The notes under the pieces: model-generated
Databases searched by the model: none
What the model saw: only the letters and a program-made list of their open reading frames with translations
Told to the model about the DNA's origin: nothing
Part shown: in pieces, positions 1-5,916 of the stretch
Position numbering within the stretch: the stretch's first letter is position 1
Layout: each line of letters opens with the position of its first letter
Assembly: GCA_014859985.1 (NCBI GenBank)
Contig: JACZKN010000550.1
Location: forward strand, 1 to 7,689
Direction of reading: 5' to 3'
Source of the DNA: Candidatus Krumholzibacteriia bacterium
GTDB lineage: Bacteria; Krumholzibacteriota; Krumholzibacteriia; LZORAL124-64-63
DNA: 7,689 nucleotides
Made by a program: the position numbers and the translations under genes

Positions 1-474
1 CCCCACAGCCGCCTGGCCCGCTACCGGGTGGGCCGGATCGCCGAGGAGGCGGGCCACCTGGACGAGGCCCTGGCCGCCTACCGCGAGGCCGCGACCCTCT
101 CGCCGGGGTGGTCGTACCCGTGGCTGCGCTCGGGCCTCGTGCTCAGGCGGCTGGGACGCCTGGAGGAGGCCCTGACAGCCATGCGCGAGGCCCACGCCCG
201 CGAGCCCGGCAACCGGCGCGTCCGCGCCAACCTGGGTTCGCTGCTGGCGGAGAACGGGCTCGCCCAGGAGGCGCGGACCGTCCTGCGGCAGCTCGTGCGC
301 GACCACCCGGTGTCCTTGCACGGCTGGTACAACCTGGCGCTGCTGGAACTGCAGGCGGGCGATCGTCAGGCGGCGGCCGCGGCGGCGGAACAGGCGGCGG
401 CCCTGCGCACCCTGACGGCGGCGGAGCGGGAACAGGTGAGGCGGCTCCGGGAAGCCGTCGCCGGGGCGGACTGA
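1..474 (+). CDS. TPR-repeat protein, 3' part (5' end outside window)
   Basis: The reading frame is open from base 1 to a TGA at 472-474, giving 157 residues with no start inside that must be used; a GTG at 28 is in frame but nothing marks it as the start. The protein is made of about four tetratricopeptide repeats, at roughly residues 8-38, 41-72, 75-106 and 109-138. They show the usual small/large residue spacing (G-8, A-20, P-32 type; for example AGHLDEALAAYREAATLSP and LGRLEEALTAMREAHAREP). The C-terminus is an Ala/Glu/Arg-rich helix. TPR arrays are protein-protein interaction scaffolds, so the partner and role cannot be read from this fragment. It is the only plus-strand gene and converges on the pilus operon, so it is probably a separate transcription unit. 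The missing N-terminus could hold a signal peptide, more TPRs or a catalytic domain. Confidence 0.85.
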   Translation, partial: PHSRLARYRVGRIAEEAGHLDEALAAYREAATLSPGWSYPWLRSGLVLRRLGRLEEALTAMREAHAREPGNRRVRANLGSLLAENGLAQEARTVLRQLVRDHPVSLHGWYNLALLELQAGDRQAAAAAAEQAAALRTLTAAEREQVRRLREAVAGAD

Positions 475-479
475 GACCC

Positions 480-548
480 GCCCGGGAAAGGCGAACGCCG
501 GATCCCGCCAAGGACCCGGCGTCCGCGTTCCGGGGTGGGGTCCCGGGC
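480..548. terminator. Possible bidirectional terminator between convergent genes
   Basis: Between the TPR gene stop (474) and the stop of the minus-strand small secreted protein (548-550) there are two nested perfect inverted repeats. The outer arms are GCCCGGGA (480-487) and TCCCGGGC (541-548). The inner arms are ACGCCGG (495-501) and CCGGCGT (516-522), with a 14-base loop. The convergent position suits transcription termination from both sides. No T-run follows on either strand, so it is not a canonical intrinsic terminator, and GC-rich sequence produces such repeats by chance fairly easily. Confidence 0.3.
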
Positions 549-976
549 TAGTTGGGCGCGGAGCCCTCGCCGACCGTCGGATCGGACTCGCTCCACACGA
601 TCTCCGCGTTCAGCGTGCGCGCGGGCCGCGGCGGCGCGGCCTTCTGCATCTCCAGGCGCCAGGCCACGATGGTGCCGCCGACCCGCGGACCCATGACCAC
701 GGCGGTGCGGCCGGTCTGCAACTCGTCGCCGCCGACCATCTCGCAGTCGGGCGCCAGTTGCAGGTACAGCTCGCCGATCTTCCACAGGCCGATGCCCGCG
801 GCCCGCAGTTCGCCCTTGTGGAAGGCCATGGTCGGCAGCCGGTCGTACCGCCAGGTCTTGGCGCGCTCCGGCGCCTTGTCCTTCTTCTTGCCCCTCTGGA
901 ACAGACCCGCCTCGGCCGGGCCGGTCAAGAGGACGACCGCGGCCAGCAGGGCCAGGATGGTCAGCGTGCGCTTCAT
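548..976 (-). CDS. Small secreted protein of unknown function, last gene of the pilus operon
   Basis: 142 residues. The start ATG (976-974) is preceded by AGGAG at 986-982, an ideal 5-base spacing. Residues 1-23 are a clear Sec signal peptide: MKR, a hydrophobic core LTILALLAAVVLLTG, and an AEA cleavage site before G24. No Cys follows the cleavage site, so it is not a lipoprotein. The mature part begins with a very basic stretch (RGKKKDK, residues 28-34). A segment rich in Trp, Tyr and His follows (KTWRYDRLPTMAFHKGEL, about 40-57), then a likely beta-rich region to about residue 125 and an acidic, Ser-rich tail. I recognise no family. It starts 54 bases after pilY1 on the same strand, so it is probably cotranscribed and exported to the periplasm or cell surface. 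A role in T4P assembly, PilY1 maturation or envelope attachment is a guess from position only. In Pseudomonas this slot holds pilY2 and pilE, but the protein lacks a class III prepilin leader, so it is not PilE. Confidence 0.75.
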   Translation of the reverse strand: MKRTLTILALLAAVVLLTGPAEAGLFQRGKKKDKAPERAKTWRYDRLPTMAFHKGELRAAGIGLWKIGELYLQLAPDCEMVGGDELQTGRTAVVMGPRVGGTIVAWRLEMQKAAPPRPARTLNAEIVWSESDPTVGEGSAPN

Positions 977-991
977 GGCTGCTCCTCTCGT

Positions 992-1020
992 CGCCGGGCC
1001 GCCACGGGGGCGGCCCGGCG
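992..1020 (-). other. Perfect 12-bp stem-loop between pilY1 and the small secreted protein gene
   Basis: On the minus strand CGCCGGGCCGCC and GGCGGCCCGGCG are perfectly complementary around a 5-base loop. The structure begins 10 bases after the pilY1 stop and ends 5 bases before the AGGAG Shine-Dalgarno of the downstream gene. No T-run follows, since the next bases are the ribosome-binding region, so it is not a standard intrinsic terminator. It could slow or partly stop transcription, protect the 3' end of the pilus mRNA, or set the relative expression of the last gene. Confidence 0.6.
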
Positions 1021-1030
1021 CACGTATGCG

Positions 1031-3772
1031 TTACTGCGCGGGCGGCGCATCGACGACGTTGCCGTAGTTCTCCTGCCAGGAGCGGACCGTCATGCGCGTG
1101 ATGGGGGCCGCGATGTCCTCGATCTTGATGCTGGCGTCGCTGGACTGGACCACGACCTTGCCCTGGCTGAGGTCGACCACCGGGTAGGAGGCCACGCCGT
1201 CGCCGAGGTGGGTCTGCCGCTCGTCCGAGTTGCTGTCCTCCGCGGCCTTCGGGTTGCGGCCCGAATCGTAGGCCATCTGGTACAGCCACGATTCGCCGCC
1301 GGCCACGCAGGCGTCCGGCGAGGGGGCGAAGGAGGTGAAGATCACCGTCTCGGCGACGACCACCGCCTGCTCCGTGACCCGCTCGCCCTCGCCGCCCCAG
1401 AGCGCCACGTACCAGCCGCGGTCGCCGGCGTCCAGCGCGCCGGGATTGCTGGTCTGGTTGGCCAGGTTCCCGGAGGAGGCCGTGCCGCCGTCGTGCCGGT
1501 CGGCGATGCCGTAGAAGTACTGCTGGCCGGTGGAAACCATGTCGTCGTCCTCGATGTAGGCACCGGTGCCGAAGTAGACCCAGACCTCGCCGTGGGCGCC
1601 GTAGGCGACCACCGGGTTGGCGGTGATCGGTCGCGAGCCGTCGAAGAGACGGCTTTCGTCCCAGCCGGAGGGCGCCGCGCTGCCGTCGGTGGCGAAGCGC
1701 CACACGTCGCCGGACATGTCGGCGACGTAGACCAGATCGGCTTCGCCGTCGAGGTCGTAGTCGACCGCCGCCGGCTTGGCCGCCTTGTTGCGGGTGCCGA
1801 TGTCGCTCAGCTCGCGGGAGCCCACCAGGGTGCCGTCGGCCAGGTCGTAGACGTAGATCCAAGCCTCGCCGTCGTCCGTGTCCAGGCCGCTGCCCACCAT
1901 CGCCACCGGTTGCCCGGCGATCTGGGTGATCTCCACCTCGGACAGGAAGCTCACGCCGTTGGGCACGGTCTCCTGCCACAGGAAGTCCGGGTTGTCCGGA
2001 TCGGTGATGTCCAGGGCGAACATGTCGGCGCCGCCCTCGCGGCCGTTGCTCACCAGGATCGTCCGCCACGTCCCGCCCAGCAGGACGTCCTTCACGGCCA
2101 CGGTCTGGTCGCAGGTGTAGGTGTGGCAGTAGCCGGAATCGGCCATGGCCGCGAACTTCGGCAGCGCGAACTCCGGCACGAAGGCCCAGCGCTCCTGGCC
2201 GGACTCCGCGTCGAAGGCGTGCATCATGCCGTCGTTGGCGCCCACGTAGACCATCTTGCGCCGGTTCTGGTTGTTCTCGTAGAACGTCTGGTACTCCGGC
2301 GTCACCTGGTAGTTCGAGGGCGCGCCCACGACCACCGGCGTGGAGTGGACGATGTCCCCCAGGTACCAGCCCTGCCGGTTGCGCAGCCCCGCGGTCGGGT
2401 TGCCGCGGGCCCAGTGGATCAGGTTGGAGGCCTCCAGGTCCGTGGCCAGGCCCATGGCCTCCCGCAGGTTGACCGCCGACGTGGTGGTGAAGTCGTAGAC
2501 GTTGTCGTCCACGGCCGTGAAGATCTGCCGCGTCGAGCGGTCCATCTGCTGCAGGATCTCGCCGGCCTCCCAGATGGCGGCGTCGCCGTCCGTGTAGGGC
2601 AGGGCGTAGCACTCCAGGTAGCCGTCCCAGTCGATGGGCATGAACTTGCCGCGGTAGAGGCGGTCGTCGACGCCGCGCTCGGTGGAGACCACGGCCACGG
2701 CGGAGCCGGCCGAGATGCGCCGCAGGATGTCCTGGATGGCCCACTCGATGCTCATGATCAGCTCGACGGCGTCCTCGGCGAGGAAGAACAGCCCCTTGCC
2801 GTTGATCGCCGCCTCCTCCAGCAGGCGGCCACCCTCGTGGTACCCGACCACGTAGGTGAACACGTTCTGGTCGCCGTCCAGGTCGGAGCGCAGGTCCTCG
2901 TTGGCCATGTAGTAGGTCACGTCGTCGAAGTAGTCGCTGCAGTAGTTGCTCTCCGGGTAGGGCGCGCCGATGCTCGCGCAGGTGCCCGGCTCACGGCCGT
3001 CGCCGTCGGTGTCGCGCAGGTAGGCGCTGACGTCGCGGTCCATGGTCGGCAGACCGTCCGTGACCACGATGTTGAAGTTGTACTGGCAGTCCTCCTGGAT
3101 CGGCGCGTCGTCGCCGTCGTCGGCGAAGTAGTCGAGCACGGTTTCCATGGTCTCGCCCAGCGGCGTCCAGGTGTTGGCCGTCAGGCCCGCCACCGTGGCC
3201 GTGAGCGTCGAGTAGTCCGTACCGCAGTTGGCGATCACGCGGCCGCCGTGCTCGTAGTTGAAGACCGTCAGGCCGATCCGCAGCCGGTTCGAGCGGTTGA
3301 CGACGCCGATGACGACCTGCTTGAGGATCTGGATCCGCGTGATGGTGGGAATCGCGGCGCGCTGGGCGGCCGTGGCGTGGTAGAAGATCCAGTTCAGGTA
3401 GTTGCCGCGGTAGCGGCCGCTTTCGAAGTTGTCCGAGTCCACCAGGTACGCCGTCGGGGTGGTCGGCAGCGACCAGGAGAAGCTCCGCGGGCTGCGCAAG
3501 CCGTCGCTACCGATGAAATAGGTCGAGTTCGTGGTGAACGGACCGGTATACGTCGTCTTGTCGTTGTAGTCCAGGTGGTAGACGGCCTCGTTCATCGACC
3601 CGGAGTTGTCGGCCACGATCATGACGTTGGCCCCCACGAGATTCTGCTTCACGAAGAGCGGGATCTCGCACGAGTCCTGGGCCAGCGCCGCGGGTACGGC
3701 CACCGACGTCGCCAGCGCCGCCGCCAGGGCGATGGCGGCGCGGAGGGTATGCGTTCTCTGTTGTTTTCTCAT
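1031..3772 (-). CDS. pilY1: PilY1-like type IV pilus tip adhesin (VWA + PilC/PilY1 beta-propeller)
   Basis: 913 residues. I place the start at the ATG 3772-3770, which has GGGAG upstream and opens directly on a signal peptide (MRKQQRTHTL, then an Ala-rich core to AAL-AQ at about residue 32). The frame extends upstream to a TTG at 3850, which overlaps pilX and adds 26 non-signal residues. A von Willebrand A domain follows immediately: MIDAS DNSGS at 55-59, a TPLGET loop with Thr203, and VVTDG with Asp239. The GNYLNW stretch (123-128) is typical of PilY1. The C-terminal half is the Neisseria PilC/PilY1 beta-propeller, with the signature VYVGANDGMMHAFDA (508-522) followed by WAFVPE, and WRFATDG (691-697). 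Asp-rich loops resemble Ca2+ sites: DTDGDG (254-259), DLDGDQN (297-303), DTDDGE (631-636) and DYDLDGEAD (671-679). The last sits where the Ca loop of Pseudomonas PilY1 controls pilus extension and retraction. PilY1 proteins are displayed on the minor-pilin complex at the pilus tip and act in adhesion, surface sensing and pilus dynamics. At 913 residues it is shorter than Pseudomonas PilY1 (about 1160), mainly because the VWA domain starts right after the leader. Confidence 0.92.
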   Translation of the reverse strand: MRKQQRTHTLRAAIALAAALATSVAVPAALAQDSCEIPLFVKQNLVGANVMIVADNSGSMNEAVYHLDYNDKTTYTGPFTTNSTYFIGSDGLRSPRSFSWSLPTTPTAYLVDSDNFESGRYRGNYLNWIFYHATAAQRAAIPTITRIQILKQVVIGVVNRSNRLRIGLTVFNYEHGGRVIANCGTDYSTLTATVAGLTANTWTPLGETMETVLDYFADDGDDAPIQEDCQYNFNIVVTDGLPTMDRDVSAYLRDTDGDGREPGTCASIGAPYPESNYCSDYFDDVTYYMANEDLRSDLDGDQNVFTYVVGYHEGGRLLEEAAINGKGLFFLAEDAVELIMSIEWAIQDILRRISAGSAVAVVSTERGVDDRLYRGKFMPIDWDGYLECYALPYTDGDAAIWEAGEILQQMDRSTRQIFTAVDDNVYDFTTTSAVNLREAMGLATDLEASNLIHWARGNPTAGLRNRQGWYLGDIVHSTPVVVGAPSNYQVTPEYQTFYENNQNRRKMVYVGANDGMMHAFDAESGQERWAFVPEFALPKFAAMADSGYCHTYTCDQTVAVKDVLLGGTWRTILVSNGREGGADMFALDITDPDNPDFLWQETVPNGVSFLSEVEITQIAGQPVAMVGSGLDTDDGEAWIYVYDLADGTLVGSRELSDIGTRNKAAKPAAVDYDLDGEADLVYVADMSGDVWRFATDGSAAPSGWDESRLFDGSRPITANPVVAYGAHGEVWVYFGTGAYIEDDDMVSTGQQYFYGIADRHDGGTASSGNLANQTSNPGALDAGDRGWYVALWGGEGERVTEQAVVVAETVIFTSFAPSPDACVAGGESWLYQMAYDSGRNPKAAEDSNSDERQTHLGDGVASYPVVDLSQGKVVVQSSDASIKIEDIAAPITRMTVRSWQENYGNVVDAPPAQ

Positions 3773-3846
3773 GTCTTCATCTCCCGCCGGCTGGTGTTTC
3801 GGGATCTTCGCCGGCCGTTCCTGCCGTCCCCTGTCAGCACTCCTGC

Positions 3847-4326
3847 TCAATAGCCTTCCTTGAACAACCGCGAGACCACCACGTCGACGCTGGCCTGCCC
3901 GTCCCGGGCCGCGCGGCCGTCGGCGCCGATGCGGTAGTCGTAGTCCTTGTAGTCCACGCCCCAGCCCGGCTTGGGCACGCGGCGCAGGTAGAGCGCCTCG
4001 TAGGCGTAGTTCTGGCTGCCGACCAGGCCCGTCGCGCCCTGGTTGCGCACCGAGTTGTCGCCGAAGTCGATGATCCGCGGCGGCGAGTCCGAGGTGCGGA
4101 TGAAGTTGATGCCGGCCTCGCCGCCCGCGTCGGCCGCGAACAGCGAGCGCACCCGCACGCTCTCGGCGTGGGTGGTCTTCTTCTCCGTGCCGGCGATCCA
4201 GGCCACGCCCACCGCCAGCACGCTGAGCACCAGGACCACCAGCACGGCCGTCACCAGGGCGAAGCCCTCGCGTCCGTCGGTCCGCATCGCGGTCCGGTTA
4301 CCGGTCGTGTTCATGCCGTCGTGCAT
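3847..4326 (-). CDS. pilX: PilX-like minor prepilin without the conserved Glu5
   Basis: 159 residues from the ATG at 4326-4324, which has GGGAG five bases upstream and lies 17 bases after the pilW stop. In-frame ATGs at 4314 and 4287 are alternatives. The leader ends TDGRE-G21, cleaved before F22. The mature N-terminus FALVTAVLVVLVLSVLAVGV matches the PilX N-terminal pattern (hydrophobic ALV start followed by a long non-polar helix, about 22-46), then GTEKKTTHAE enters the amphipathic helix. Position 5 of the mature protein is Thr26 rather than the Glu of ordinary pilins. The rest is a small globular domain of about 100 residues with aromatic residues near the end (VDYKDYDYRIG, 125-134). In the T4P priming complex PilX works with PilV, PilW and FimU/FimT to start the fibre and carry PilY1. 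The gene lies between pilW and pilY1 as in Pseudomonas. Assignment rests on N-terminus and position. A GspK-like reading is possible for the same Glu5 reason, but the protein is far too short for GspK. Confidence 0.75.
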   Translation of the reverse strand: MHDGMNTTGNRTAMRTDGREGFALVTAVLVVLVLSVLAVGVAWIAGTEKKTTHAESVRVRSLFAADAGGEAGINFIRTSDSPPRIIDFGDNSVRNQGATGLVGSQNYAYEALYLRRVPKPGWGVDYKDYDYRIGADGRAARDGQASVDVVVSRLFKEGY

Positions 4327-4343
4327 CTCCGCTCCCGTCGCTG

Positions 4344-4934
4344 TCAGATGTTGCGCAGGGCGACCCGCGTCGTGTAGTCCACGGGCCCGCCCTTGGCCGC
4401 CTCCCCCTGCAGGATCACCTCGACCGTGCGCACCTGCGCGCGGTCGGCGGCGCTCAGGGGCAGGCCCGCCAGCAGGGCCCCGTTCGCGTCGAAGTAGTTG
4501 AACGTCACCGCGGTCACCCGGCGCAGGAGCACCTGGTCGCCGTTGCCGCCGTTGCGCGAGAGTTCGTCGGTGGCCGCGTTGTAGGTCCACGTCACGGTCT
4601 CGTCGGGGTCGTTGTCCGTCACGTCCCCGTCGCCGTTGAGGTCCATGCGGATCTGCAGCGTCGCGGCGTCCGCCAGGCCGAAGGTGTCGAAGCCGGCGGT
4701 TTGCGGGTCGCAGCCGGCCGAGCGTATCTCCGCCGTCAGCAGCGACAGCACCGCGCGCATGCCCTGCTGGGTCTGGGCCCGCGAGCGCGTCTGGGTGTAG
4801 CTGTCCCGGGAGTCGACGAGGAAGCCCATGACCACGCCCATGATCATGCCGAAGACGGTCACGGCGATCATCATCTCCACCAGGGTCATGCCCCGGCGGT
4901 CCCTCAGCAGGTTGGCGATCGGCTTGGCGTTCAT
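4344..4934 (-). CDS. pilW: PilW-like minor prepilin
   Basis: 196 residues. ATG at 4934-4932 with AAGGGGAGA about 10 bases upstream. The class III leader MNAKPIANLLRDRRG15 is cut before M16. The mature start MTLVEMMIAVTVFGMIMGVV has Glu5 (E20) and the hydrophobic helix that serves as polymerisation and membrane segment. An amphipathic region follows (QTRSRAQTQQGMRAVLSLL, 48-66), then AEIRSAGCDP (68-77), the AEIR-AG signature common in PilW proteins. Residues 98-109 (DLNGDGDVTDND) form an EF-hand-like acidic loop that could bind Ca2+. The C-terminal third is predicted mostly beta (VTAVTFNYFDANG; VEVILQGEA). PilW is part of the minor-pilin priming complex at the pilus tip; PilD should process it in the inner membrane. 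It sits 43 bases after pilV. Confidence 0.85.
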   Translation of the reverse strand: MNAKPIANLLRDRRGMTLVEMMIAVTVFGMIMGVVMGFLVDSRDSYTQTRSRAQTQQGMRAVLSLLTAEIRSAGCDPQTAGFDTFGLADAATLQIRMDLNGDGDVTDNDPDETVTWTYNAATDELSRNGGNGDQVLLRRVTAVTFNYFDANGALLAGLPLSAADRAQVRTVEVILQGEAAKGGPVDYTTRVALRNI

Positions 4935-4977
4935 CTCGTCGTCTCCCCTTGCCCTTGGCCGCGGCGCGGCGTCCGGG

Positions 4978-5373
4978 TCAGCGCATGGACACCAGTTCCG
5001 AGACCGTGAGGATCTCGGCCGCGTTGGACGTGTTCCAGGTGACCGTCACGTCGACCCGGTCCAGGCCGAAGGACACGTTCGCCACCTGGGCCTGCCAGGC
5101 GAACGTCCCGGTCACGCCGTTCTCGGCCACGATGTTGCCGAACCCCAGCCCCTTCAGCCGCTCGAGCTGGGCCTGGGCCAGGGCGATGGCTTCGGTGTGG
5201 CGGTCGGCCTCGACCACCTCGCGCCGGGCGTGGTGCTGCACCACGGCGATCGGCAGCACGCCCACCGCCAGGATCACCAGCACGATCATGATCTCCACCA
5301 GCGAAAAGCCCGCGCGGCCGGCGCGCGGCCGGCCTGGCAGGCGACGCAGGCGGCGTTCCAGCTGGCGCAACAT
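4978..5373 (-). CDS. pilV: PilV-like minor prepilin
   Basis: 131 residues. The ATG at 5373-5371 overlaps the fimT stop by one base (TGATG), with a perfect GGAGG seven bases upstream inside the end of fimT, so start choice is firm and translation is probably coupled. The leader is long and basic (MLRQLERRLRRLPGRPRAGRAG22), cleaved before F23. The mature start FSLVEIMIVLVILAVGVLPIAV has Glu5 (E27) and the VILAVGVL pattern of PilV/GspI-type pilins. An amphipathic helix follows (HARREVVEADRHTEAIALAQAQLERLKGLGF, about 48-78). The domain after residue 85 is small and beta-like (WQAQVANVSFGLDRVDVTVTW). PilV joins PilW, PilX and a FimU/FimT-type pilin in the tip complex. No stop interrupts this frame for about 540 bases upstream, which is only a GC-rich artefact. 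Confidence 0.85.
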   Translation of the reverse strand: MLRQLERRLRRLPGRPRAGRAGFSLVEIMIVLVILAVGVLPIAVVQHHARREVVEADRHTEAIALAQAQLERLKGLGFGNIVAENGVTGTFAWQAQVANVSFGLDRVDVTVTWNTSNAAEILTVSELVSMR

Positions 5374-5819
5374 CAGTGCACCTCCACGATGCCGGTGGGC
5401 AGCAGGTCGATGCGGGCGGTGCCCGCCACGTTGGCGAGGTTCAGCACCGCGCCGTTGGCCATGCCCCAGGGGAAGAAGTCCACGGTGACGGGCGCGTCCA
5501 GGGCCACGCCGTGCTCGAAGTTCTTCGCACGCAGCACCGTGCCATTGACCGGATCGGTCAGGGTGTAACCCGCCTGGGTGGCGGTGAAGCGCAGGATGCG
5601 CCCGGTGCTGATGGACACCGAGCGGGCGTACTGCATGTCCGCCACGATGCGGTCGGCGCCGGCCTGCAGGCGGTTGGACTGGATGTAGCGGAACAGCGGC
5701 GGCGCGCTGACCGCGGCCATCAGCCCGACCAGCGAGATGACCACCATCAGTTCCACCAGCGTGAAGCCGCGCCGGTGCCGCGTTTTCCGGTCTCCGCTTG
5801 CCATGATGCCGCACCCCAT
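5373..5819 (-). CDS. fimT: FimT/FimU (GspH-type) minor prepilin, first gene of the pilus operon
   Basis: 148 residues from the ATG at 5819-5817, with GGGGGT five bases upstream. A second ATG at 5804 (residue 6) has GGGG nine bases upstream and is nearly as good; it would leave a 13-residue instead of 18-residue leader. The leader ends RKTRHRRG18 and is cleaved before F19. The mature start FTLVELMVVISLVGLMAAVSAP carries Glu5 (E23) and the proline near position 22 typical of pilin helices. RIVADMQYARSVSISTGR (57-74) is the hallmark of the GspH/FimT family (Leu/Met-x-x-AR-x-x-A/S). The C-terminal half is beta-rich and ends LPTGIVEVH, close to the G.. motif end seen in FimT/FimU. In the tip complex this pilin connects the PilVWX core to the major-pilin fibre. 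It is the promoter-proximal gene, and its stop overlaps the pilV start. Confidence 0.85.
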   Translation of the reverse strand: MGCGIMASGDRKTRHRRGFTLVELMVVISLVGLMAAVSAPPLFRYIQSNRLQAGADRIVADMQYARSVSISTGRILRFTATQAGYTLTDPVNGTVLRAKNFEHGVALDAPVTVDFFPWGMANGAVLNLANVAGTARIDLLPTGIVEVH

Positions 5820-5853
5820 TGCTTACCCCCGGATCGTTCATGTAAAGACGCCG

Positions 5854-5877
5854 CGTCGGCTCCCCTATCGGCCGACG
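5854..5877 (-). promoter_or_regulatory. Leader stem-loop upstream of fimT
   Basis: Perfect 7-bp inverted repeat, CGTCGGC (5877-5871 on the minus strand) and GCCGACG (5860-5854), around a 10-base purine-rich loop CGATAGGGGA. It would lie in the 5' untranslated RNA if transcription starts near 5891, about 35 bases before the fimT start. The loop holds a GGA, the core that CsrA/RsmA-type translational repressors prefer in hairpin loops, and it also resembles a Shine-Dalgarno. Regulatory function is inference. Confidence 0.4.
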
Positions 5878-5902
5878 GGCCCACGAACTCAAGGGAATTC
5901 TA

Positions 5903-5916
5903 GCAATAGGCATGCC
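5903..5916 (-). promoter_or_regulatory. Sigma-54 (-24/-12) promoter for the minor-pilin operon
   Basis: Minus-strand GGCATGCCTATTGC followed by T matches the RpoN consensus TGGCACG-N4-TTGCW at 10 of 12 defined positions. The invariant GG (5916-5915) and GC (5904-5903) have exactly 10 bases between them. Transcription would start about 12 bases downstream, near 5891, giving a leader of roughly 70 bases before fimT. RpoN with the activator PilR drives pilA in Pseudomonas and several other bacteria, so the element makes sense here. An overlapping TAGAAT (minus strand, 5902-5897) could instead be a sigma-70 -10 box, but no -35 hexamer is visible 17 bases upstream. Confidence 0.6.

Noticed and set aside
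366..2744. Minus-strand open frame of 792 residues overlapping pilY1 and the small secreted protein
   Set aside because: It is out of frame with both real genes; Arg/Gly/Pro-rich with no motifs and no ribosome site.
3773..3850. 26-residue N-terminal extension of pilY1 from a TTG overlapping the pilX stop
   Set aside because: The extension is basic and hydrophilic and would bury the signal peptide. The ATG at 3772 has GGGAG upstream and begins exactly at the signal peptide.
758..3853. Plus-strand open frame of 1031 residues across the whole pilY1 region
   Set aside because: It is antisense to a gene with clear signal peptide, VWA and propeller motifs. Its product is a monotonous Val/Gly/His/Arg/Asp-rich sequence with no domain, as expected for the complement of GC-rich codons.
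4327..4590. 88-residue N-terminal extension of the PilX-like protein
   Set aside because: It lies entirely within pilW in a shadow frame and has no prepilin leader; the ATG at 4326 after the pilW stop has a good Shine-Dalgarno.
4978..5913. 311-residue open frame that reads through the fimT region into pilV
   Set aside because: The upstream 180 residues are a shadow of fimT in another frame. The real pilV starts at 5373 with GGAGG and a class III leader.
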